DNA of 10,414 bases from Lentisphaerota bacterium (GTDB lineage Bacteria > Verrucomicrobiota > Kiritimatiellia > RFP12 > UBA3636), in NCBI GenBank assembly GCA_022837245.1, contig JALHHX010000135.1, forward strand, positions 1 through 10,414, in the 5' to 3' direction. A program made the position numbers and the translations under genes. The notes beneath the pieces were generated by a model. It did not search any database. It was not told the origin of the DNA and was given only the letters and a program-made list of their open reading frames with translations. This document shows, one piece after another, positions 4,973-10,414 of the stretch (positions within the stretch are counted from its first letter, which is position 1; every line of letters starts with the position of its first letter).

Positions 4973-7312
4973 ATGACAAGAAAAGTTGCTATAATCGCTG
5001 GAGTTGCGGCATTCGTGACAGCGTCCGGCACCGTTCGGGCGATGGACATTGTAAAAGGAGGAAAACCTGTTGCGTCAGTATGGTACATAGAGGCGGCGGC
5101 TGACGCCAAGTGGCCAACTGAGCAGGCAGCAGCTCTCGAGTTCGCAGAGGTGATTAAAAAGATGTCCGGCGCTGATCTCGTACTCAACGCTGTAAAGCCG
5201 GGCGAGAAGCCCGAAATCAAGGCACCAGCAATAGTGTTCGGCGAGCTGGCCAGCCGGCAGGGTTTGCCTATGACGCTGAAATCGCGTGCCCGCGACGGAT
5301 TTCGAGTTGCCGTGAAAAACGGCATCCTTGGAATCTCCGGGGAATCGCCTCAGGGCGTCTATCACGGCGCTTTCGACTTGCTTGAAACATGGGGTTGCGG
5401 CTGGTACACGCCTGGCGACGTCGGCGAAGTTATCCCGCGCATGGCGGACATCGCGGTTCCAGACGATTATGATCGTGCCGAAGTGAGCGATTCCATCAAC
5501 CGCCGCTTCTGGTTCGGAGGTGCGGGCAACCGCTCCACCGGCGGTGAGGCTCCACTGGAGCCATGGCGCCGTCGCAACAAGGGATATGTTGAGTGTGGAT
5601 CGTGGAGTCATGCCTGGGGTGGACTTGTAGACAAGAAACTCTTCGAGACCAAACCCGAACTCTTCGCAATCCGCCGCGGCAAACGCGACCCGAAGCAACT
5701 CTGCACTTCTAACCCCGAGACGATCCGCTTGGCTGCCGAGACTCTGGAGCGCGCTATGGCCGAGAACCCCGGACAGACAGTCTTTGCAGCCGGGCCGAAT
5801 GACGGCGGCGGTCTATGTGAATGCTCCGAATGCGCCAAGCTTCACACTCCAGGTTACGTGGAGTACACGACGGGTCTGCCCTGTTATTCAGACAGCGTCT
5901 TCAAATTCGCGTCAGATATAGCGGACATCAAATTCCCGAACAAGGATCTCGGCATACTGGTGTACAGCGAATATTCGCGCCCGCTCGTCAAGATCAAGAG
6001 CCTCAATCCGCGCGTCTTCCCGAAAATGGCTCCGATCCGTCGCTGCCGTATCCATGGGCCTGGCAACCCGATCTGCCCTGAAGCACAGATCTTTAAGGAC
6101 GAAATTCTATCTTGGTCCAAGAGCTCGAACGGCAAACTCGGCTTCTACCCTTACAACTACAACCTCGCGGACTCCCTGCTTCCGTTTTCCAAGATCGACT
6201 ACTACAAGCGCCTGATCGAAACCGTCAAGGAAGCCGACATCTCCGAACTCGCGTGGACTTTGGAGTCGATGGACCACTGGACAACGCACGCGCCCCACCA
6301 TTATCTCAGCCTGCGCATGCTCTGGACCACGGATATCAACGTAGACGAGGAGATGGAGCGCTTCTACAACGGCTTCTACGGCAAGGCCGCCGCGCCCATG
6401 CGCGACTACTGGACGCGCATCGACCAAGCTTACGCCACCACTCCGGCGCACACCGGCTCTTCTTATGGGCAGCACCATGTCTGGACACCCGAGCTGCTCA
6501 AAGCCTGCCGCGCCGACATCGAAAGAGCCCGCAAGCTGGCTGGCGACGCACGCGAGAAGAAGGCCGTAGAAATGGCCGACGCCGGTCTACGCTGCGCGGA
6601 AATGTTCATGTCGATCTGGAACGACATCGGTTCGTTCGAATTCCAGCGCGCAGATCGCACACGCGAAACCTTGAAGGCGTTCGTCGCCGAAAAGGCCGCC
6701 ATAACGGAGCCGCCATCGTGGTTCCATGAACGCTACGCTTACAGCCAGTACTACGAATCTTTCGTGGGACGCACGGTCGTCGGCGGGGCGAAAGTGCTAA
6801 ACGACGGCGGCAAGATCCTCGTAAAACTGCCCGATGTCTGGCAGTTCGCAAAGGACGAATCGCTCGTAGGCGTGAAAGAAGGCTGGTTCAAGCCTGAATA
6901 CGACACGGGTTCATGGACCAACCTCGCGACTTTCTCCAAAAGCTGGAGCGACCAGGGGCTCGAATACTACCTCAAGGACGCGTGGTACCGCACGACGTTC
7001 ACCGCGCCGACCGACATCTCGGGCGACCTTCGCCTATGGTTCGGCGGCTTTGACGAGAATGTGGACGTCTATCTGAACGGTGCCCCGCTCGGAGAAAAGA
7101 GGGGGTTCGCCCGCCCGGCGGAATACACAGATATTGCCAAGCACCTCAAGCCCGGCGATAACGTGCTCGCAGTGCGCGTCTCAGCAGGCGGCCTCGCGGA
7201 ACTCGGCACCGGCGGCATCATGATGCCCGTCATGATCTACCGCGCCGGCGGCGGGGGAGCGGAAGCAGCCACGAAGGACGACGGCACCGGCAACCCCGCA
7301 TACGAAATGTAA
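4973..7312 (+). CDS. Secreted DUF4838 protein with C-terminal beta-sandwich domain
   Basis: The protein has 779 residues from ATG 4973 (two more from 4967). A Sec signal peptide, MTRKVAIIAGVAAFVTASG, likely ends at VRA, so it is exported. Residues of about 30-165 resemble the N-terminal domain of GH67 alpha-glucuronidases, with YHGAFDLLETWGCGWYTPG. Residues of about 170-480 match DUF4838, with KPELFAIRRGKR, LCTSNPETI, the GPNDGGGLCECSEC block and, later, HHYLSLRMLW and FYNGFYGKAAAPMRDYW. Residues of about 640-755 look like a galactose-binding beta-sandwich of the GH2 sugar-binding type (AWYRTTF, VDVYLNG, LKPGDNVLAVRV). DUF4838 proteins are putative carbohydrate-active enzymes; the reaction is not established here. 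Asp277, Glu333 and Glu431 (numbered from 4973) are acidic candidates for the active site. The stop is 3 nt before the next ATG. Confidence 0.88.
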   Translation: MTRKVAIIAGVAAFVTASGTVRAMDIVKGGKPVASVWYIEAAADAKWPTEQAAALEFAEVIKKMSGADLVLNAVKPGEKPEIKAPAIVFGELASRQGLPMTLKSRARDGFRVAVKNGILGISGESPQGVYHGAFDLLETWGCGWYTPGDVGEVIPRMADIAVPDDYDRAEVSDSINRRFWFGGAGNRSTGGEAPLEPWRRRNKGYVECGSWSHAWGGLVDKKLFETKPELFAIRRGKRDPKQLCTSNPETIRLAAETLERAMAENPGQTVFAAGPNDGGGLCECSECAKLHTPGYVEYTTGLPCYSDSVFKFASDIADIKFPNKDLGILVYSEYSRPLVKIKSLNPRVFPKMAPIRRCRIHGPGNPICPEAQIFKDEILSWSKSSNGKLGFYPYNYNLADSLLPFSKIDYYKRLIETVKEADISELAWTLESMDHWTTHAPHHYLSLRMLWTTDINVDEEMERFYNGFYGKAAAPMRDYWTRIDQAYATTPAHTGSSYGQHHVWTPELLKACRADIERARKLAGDAREKKAVEMADAGLRCAEMFMSIWNDIGSFEFQRADRTRETLKAFVAEKAAITEPPSWFHERYAYSQYYESFVGRTVVGGAKVLNDGGKILVKLPDVWQFAKDESLVGVKEGWFKPEYDTGSWTNLATFSKSWSDQGLEYYLKDAWYRTTFTAPTDISGDLRLWFGGFDENVDVYLNGAPLGEKRGFARPAEYTDIAKHLKPGDNVLAVRVSAGGLAELGTGGIMMPVMIYRAGGGGAEAATKDDGTGNPAYEM

Positions 7313-7315
7313 CTC

Positions 7316-8347
7316 ATGATCCCCGCCCACGCCACCGGAACGCCATGTTTCACCTTTCTGGCAGCCGTGATGGTGGCGGGGTGCGGACTCTGCCACGGAC
7401 AGGAACTTGAAGATGGGAGCCAAAAAATGACATCACAATCCAATTGGTCTAACACTAACGCCTCCGAACAGCTGAAGTTAGATCTCAACGCGCCCGAGCG
7501 CAACCCGCCCGATTGCCCCGATTGGGCTCACGTCGAAACCCCCGAATGGGTCAAACCATTCATGGGCATCAACGGCGCGCCAGAGGCATACCGTCCGAAA
7601 AAAGGCCTGTACTCAAGTGGAACCGCCGGCATCGACCGGTACCAGGCGAACCACTTCATCTGGTACAGACCCGAAACCGCGAAATATCTTTATTCAGAGT
7701 ACACGCCACTTGAAGTTCGCTATAAAAAAGGAACCCTGCCGGGCTACGAGGCGCTCGCCGCCAAATACACGGCTGGACTCAAGACGGACACAGAGAAGGG
7801 CGTCTCGCTACTCATGAACGCGCTGTTCACGTCGTGCCGTCACCCGACTATGCCACCGATGGGCGAAAGAGTTCCTCCGAACCGCAATCTTGAAGACGAG
7901 GATCTTCTGGCATCTGGAACGGGATGGTGCAACGAGCAGGCACGCGTCTTCATACGCCTATGCCAAGTTTCCGGGATGCAGGCGCGCATGATACACCTGT
8001 TTGGTCAGAACCATACGGTGGCGGAATTTTATGCCGATGGCAAATGGGCGATGGTTGATGCCACCAACCTTTTCGTGGCGAAGGGTGACGATGGAAAATT
8101 GCTTTCCGCCGCCGAGTGCCACGACGGCGGCGCAGGCCAGCGTCGCTACGCCGAGGCGAAGGTTGCCCGCATGCGTGAGCTTATGGCTCTTCCCGCGGAT
8201 GCACTTGGCTTTCCTGACGAGGCTTCCGCGGCCAAATGGCGCGAGGGGGCGTCCAAGCTTGATACCGACGAGCTGGCGGTGCGGGCTGTTTATTTTGGCG
8301 TTATAAATTATCCGCTGCCGGAAGCAGCGCGAAAAGGAGAAAGATAA
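7316..8347 (+). CDS. Transglutaminase-fold protein, possible lipoprotein
   Basis: The protein has 343 residues from ATG 7316. The transglutaminase core lies at about 155-255. Cys205 in GTGWCNEQAR, His233 in GQNHTVAEF and Asp248 in MVDATN form the C-H-D triad of papain-like transglutaminase, peptidase and PNGase folds. The spacing fits the family, so catalysis is plausible; the substrate is unknown. Residues 12-23 (FTFLAAVMVAGC) give a hydrophobic segment and a perfect V-A-G-C lipobox, which suggests lipid anchoring, although the n-region lacks Lys or Arg. Against this, ATG 7316 has no ribosome binding site, while in-frame ATG 7427 has a good one and would yield a cytosolic 306-residue form. 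The gene begins 3 nt after the DUF4838 stop and ends 1 nt before the next start. Confidence 0.82.
   Translation: MIPAHATGTPCFTFLAAVMVAGCGLCHGQELEDGSQKMTSQSNWSNTNASEQLKLDLNAPERNPPDCPDWAHVETPEWVKPFMGINGAPEAYRPKKGLYSSGTAGIDRYQANHFIWYRPETAKYLYSEYTPLEVRYKKGTLPGYEALAAKYTAGLKTDTEKGVSLLMNALFTSCRHPTMPPMGERVPPNRNLEDEDLLASGTGWCNEQARVFIRLCQVSGMQARMIHLFGQNHTVAEFYADGKWAMVDATNLFVAKGDDGKLLSAAECHDGGAGQRRYAEAKVARMRELMALPADALGFPDEASAAKWREGASKLDTDELAVRAVYFGVINYPLPEAARKGER
7415..7419 (+). promoter_or_regulatory. Internal ribosome binding site for alternative start at 7427
   Basis: GGGAG lies 7 nt before the in-frame ATG at 7427 (Met38 of the long form). The upstream ATG at 7316 has no purine-rich element at the right distance. 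Initiation at 7427 would remove the hydrophobic segment and lipobox. The long form may instead be made by translational coupling, since the previous stop is 3 nt away. Confidence 0.45.
8336..8339 (+). promoter_or_regulatory. Ribosome binding site of the TIM-barrel gene, inside the previous gene
   Basis: AAAAGGAGAAAG contains GGAG at 8336-8339, 9 nt before ATG 8349. It lies within the last codons of the transglutaminase-fold gene, whose stop is 8345-8347. Translation of the two genes is therefore likely coupled. Confidence 0.6.
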
Positions 8348-8348
8348 A

Positions 8349-10031
8349 ATGGAAAAAGGATCGAAGGCGTTTGATATCCGGATGCTCTGGGCGAGCACGC
8401 CGGAGCAGCGCATAAAAGCAAGCGAAATTGGGTGCAACTGGGGGGTCGTCTACACCTACGGACACCGCCGCAACGACTTTCCGATTTTCTATTCAGCGGA
8501 CAAGCGTGTCGCGGCGCTCCGCAAACGCGACAGCGCGGCTGTTGTCAAGGAAGAGTTGGACTTGCTGCGGAGGGGCGTTGACCACGCGCACGAACTCGGG
8601 CTCAAGGCAATGGTGCACAGCTACGAGGTTAGCCTGCCTGAGGAATTCCGTGAAGTCTACCCCGAGATTTACCAGCCGGAAGTAAAGGAATACCGGAACG
8701 CAAGCCCAGCCGTGGCGCGCAACCGCGCGCCATGCCCGTCAGATCCGCGGGTTCGTGAGATAATCAGCGAAAAAGTGGCAGAGATCGTAACCGCCGCCGA
8801 TGGCGTGGACGGCTACGCCTTTTGCCTTAACGAATGCCTTTCCGGAACACGCATCAACCACCGTTGCGAGCTATGCCGCGACATCCCGTTTCCTCAGATG
8901 ATCAAGTGGGTCTCGGACGCCGTGCGCGATGGCGTCCGGCGCGGCAATCCGAAGACACAGTTTTTCCACCGCATGTGGGGTCTCAACGAGAACGACGACG
9001 GCGGTTGGAAAAACAAAGAGCGGCGGCTCATCTTCGGGGAAGGCCAGAACGAGGACTGGCTCGAAGGTTACGTCAAAGCGTTCAAACCCGAGGGCATGCA
9101 CTACGTCGCCTCGCGCGACCTGCCTGAGTACCTCAAACTGCAGCGCGACGAAGACATGGGCTACATAACAAAGGGCACGTGGGGCGACATCTCGATCAAC
9201 CTCCCACTTAACCCGTACATCGGGTTGCATGCGAAGCACCACCCGACGGTCATCGAGCTCTCATGGGAGAATACGAACCACCACCCAGGTGCGTTCCACA
9301 TGCTCCCCGCGCAGTTCCAGCGCATGGCGCGACTCGCGCGTTCAAAGGGCGCCAACGGCATCGCCGGCATCCCGTGCGCATGGGGCTACAAGGACAACCA
9401 CCACGGCAAGGGCTGCCACGACGGCGGCTCGCGTCCGCTCATCGGCACGCTCGACGAATCTTACAACCGCCTCACTCTGCTTCACTTTGACATAATAGCG
9501 GCGCTAATGAAAGACCCCGACGCCGATTTGACGCGCGTGCTGGATGCCGCGCTGAGGCGCCGTCACGGAAAGAAGTTGCCGGCGCGCATGACCGGGCTCC
9601 TCTTCGAAAGCGAGCAGATACGCGAGAACACCAACAACTTCCGCGGCATTCAGATCACAGGCGAGACACTTGAGCGCATGTACTACTGCATTCTCCGTTA
9701 CGGACCGACGGTTCCCAACTGGGAGAAGCGGATGAGCCGCGATCCCGCGAACATCCGCCGTCTGATACGCGAGAAAGAAGCCAACATGCGGCGCTCGGCT
9801 GCTGTCGTCGACGAGATCGAATCCATGCGCGGCAAAATGCCCGAGGCGGCATACAAGGAATTCCTCGCATGTTTTTCCGATCTGCGCAACGAATCGGTTC
9901 TTGTCGGCCGGAGACAGATTTTGCATTTTCTGCTTTGGGCGCTCAAGGACGGGACAATGAAGCCCGACATGGCGACAATCAAGCTTATAGAGGAGCAGAT
10001 CCGCAACGAATCTCCGTCGCTGAAACAATGA
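8349..10031 (+). CDS. GH67/DUF4838-like TIM-barrel protein, putative glycoside hydrolase
   Basis: The protein has 560 residues and no signal peptide, so it is probably cytosolic. Residues of about 8-350 read as a TIM barrel. Strand-like segments include GCNWGVVYTY, GLKAMVHSYEV, GVDGYAFCLNEC, TQFFHRMWGL, GMHYVASRDL, PTVIELSWEN and GANGIAGI. The block PCPSDPRVREII followed by LNEC and CELC (residues 129-176) parallels LCTSNPETI followed by PNDGGG and CSEC in the upstream DUF4838 protein, so the two look like distant relatives. Glu162, Glu214 and Glu306 are acidic candidates for catalysis. The segment HHPTVIELSWEN recalls the late barrel region of GH67 alpha-glucuronidases, a remote resemblance only. 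Residues after about 370 are helical. The ATG is 1 nt after the previous stop, and the TGA overlaps the hemW start. The enzyme class is inferred. Confidence 0.75.
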   Translation: MEKGSKAFDIRMLWASTPEQRIKASEIGCNWGVVYTYGHRRNDFPIFYSADKRVAALRKRDSAAVVKEELDLLRRGVDHAHELGLKAMVHSYEVSLPEEFREVYPEIYQPEVKEYRNASPAVARNRAPCPSDPRVREIISEKVAEIVTAADGVDGYAFCLNECLSGTRINHRCELCRDIPFPQMIKWVSDAVRDGVRRGNPKTQFFHRMWGLNENDDGGWKNKERRLIFGEGQNEDWLEGYVKAFKPEGMHYVASRDLPEYLKLQRDEDMGYITKGTWGDISINLPLNPYIGLHAKHHPTVIELSWENTNHHPGAFHMLPAQFQRMARLARSKGANGIAGIPCAWGYKDNHHGKGCHDGGSRPLIGTLDESYNRLTLLHFDIIAALMKDPDADLTRVLDAALRRRHGKKLPARMTGLLFESEQIRENTNNFRGIQITGETLERMYYCILRYGPTVPNWEKRMSRDPANIRRLIREKEANMRRSAAVVDEIESMRGKMPEAAYKEFLACFSDLRNESVLVGRRQILHFLLWALKDGTMKPDMATIKLIEEQIRNESPSLKQ

Positions 10032-10414
10032 ACCTCTACGTCCACGTGCCATACTGCGTCTCCAAGTGCAATTATTGTGCGTTCTATTCGGTTCCCGCGG
10101 ACGATTCCATCAGTTCCTACCCGGCGCTCGTCGGCCGCGAGATTGAGCTGCGCGGTTTCGCCTGCGCCGCGCCGCACACGGTGTATATCGGAGGCGGGAC
10201 GCCGTCGCTTCTAGGCGAGCGGGGCATTCGCGGTTTATTCTCGGTTTTGCCGTCGCCCGCGCCCGGAGCGGAAATATCGTTGGAGGTGAATCCAGGGGAC
10301 GTCACTTCCAGTCTTGCCGACGCCATTGCGGCTAGCGGTGTAAACCGCGTGAGCATCGGCGCGCAGTCGTTCGACGACGCCTGCCTTGGATTCCTGGGCC
10401 GCCGTCATCGAGCC
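10028..10414 (+). CDS. hemW: HemW-like radical SAM heme chaperone, 5' part
   Basis: 129 codons are visible and the frame is still open at the window end; full HemW proteins have roughly 370-400 residues. The start MNLYVHVPYCVSKCNYCAFY carries the radical SAM CxxxCxxC motif (Cys10, Cys14, Cys17) that binds a 4Fe-4S cluster. It is followed by the SAM-contacting YIGGGTPSLL block, EVNPGDVT and GVNRVSIGAQSFDDACL with LGRRH, all in the order typical of HemW (often annotated as oxygen-independent coproporphyrinogen oxidase-like). HemW is thought to insert heme into respiratory proteins, and the Cys17 region is characteristic of it rather than of HemN. The start overlaps the preceding stop as ATGA, so translation is likely coupled to the TIM-barrel gene. 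Confidence 0.92.
   Translation, partial: MNLYVHVPYCVSKCNYCAFYSVPADDSISSYPALVGREIELRGFACAAPHTVYIGGGTPSLLGERGIRGLFSVLPSPAPGAEISLEVNPGDVTSSLADAIAASGVNRVSIGAQSFDDACLGFLGRRHRA

Noticed and set aside
5075..5698. Minus-strand open frame of 207 codons
   Set aside because: It is antisense to the conserved N-terminal and barrel regions of the DUF4838 gene, with no protein-family features.
6112..6729. Plus-strand open frame of 205 codons
   Set aside because: It is an alternative frame inside the DUF4838 gene, Arg-rich and without any domain, while the main frame carries conserved family motifs throughout.
9504..10052. Minus-strand open frame of 182 codons
   Set aside because: It is antisense to the end of the TIM-barrel gene and the hemW start, which are supported by homology and coupling.
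1..10414. CRISPR array, transposase, integrase or other mobile element
   Set aside because: No repeat-spacer pattern or recombinase motifs were found. The tRNA-Ser could serve as an integration site, but no direct repeat of its 3' end was seen in the window.

Overview
The window looks like a chromosomal segment of a moderately GC-rich bacterium. It probably belongs to the PVC superphylum (Kiritimatiellota, Lentisphaerota or Verrucomicrobiota). Three things point there: a 29-residue AURKAIP1/COX24-type (bS22-like) ribosomal protein, a secreted DUF4838 protein of the sort abundant in those glycan-degrading phyla, and a hexosaminidase-D-type GH20 enzyme. The phylum is an inference from gene content, since no phylogenetic marker is complete here.

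Layout. Positions 1-229 hold no gene, only two GC-rich inverted repeats. One minus-strand gene follows, tRNA-Ser(TGA) with an encoded CCA (317 to 230), with a sigma70-like promoter upstream of it. The region from 318 to 562 is a divergent intergenic stretch carrying an 11-bp tandem repeat and a hairpin plus T-run leader in front of the small ribosomal protein gene (563-652). Every protein gene from there on lies on the plus strand and is closely packed: a signal-peptide TPR protein, a GT4 glycosyltransferase, a HEXD-like GH20 enzyme, a short intergenic gap of about 100 bases, a secreted DUF4838 protein with a C-terminal beta-sandwich domain, a transglutaminase-fold protein, a GH67/DUF4838-like TIM-barrel protein, and the 5' part of hemW, cut by the window end.

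How the genes may work together. The four genes at 3340-10031 form a plausible carbohydrate-processing set. DUF4838 is predicted to be exported. The transglutaminase-like protein may be a lipoprotein or, from an internal start, cytosolic. The GH20 and TIM-barrel proteins have no signal peptide. This suggests outside-to-inside processing of an amino-sugar or uronic-acid-containing glycan or glycopeptide, but the substrate cannot be read from the sequence. There is no transporter, SusC/D pair, sulfatase or regulator in the window. Gene spacing (3 nt, 1 nt and a 4-nt ATGA overlap) suggests that DUF4838, the transglutaminase-like gene, the TIM-barrel gene and hemW are co-transcribed. The most novel part is the pairing of two diverged DUF4838/GH67-like barrels with a C-H-D transglutaminase-fold protein and a HEXD homologue.
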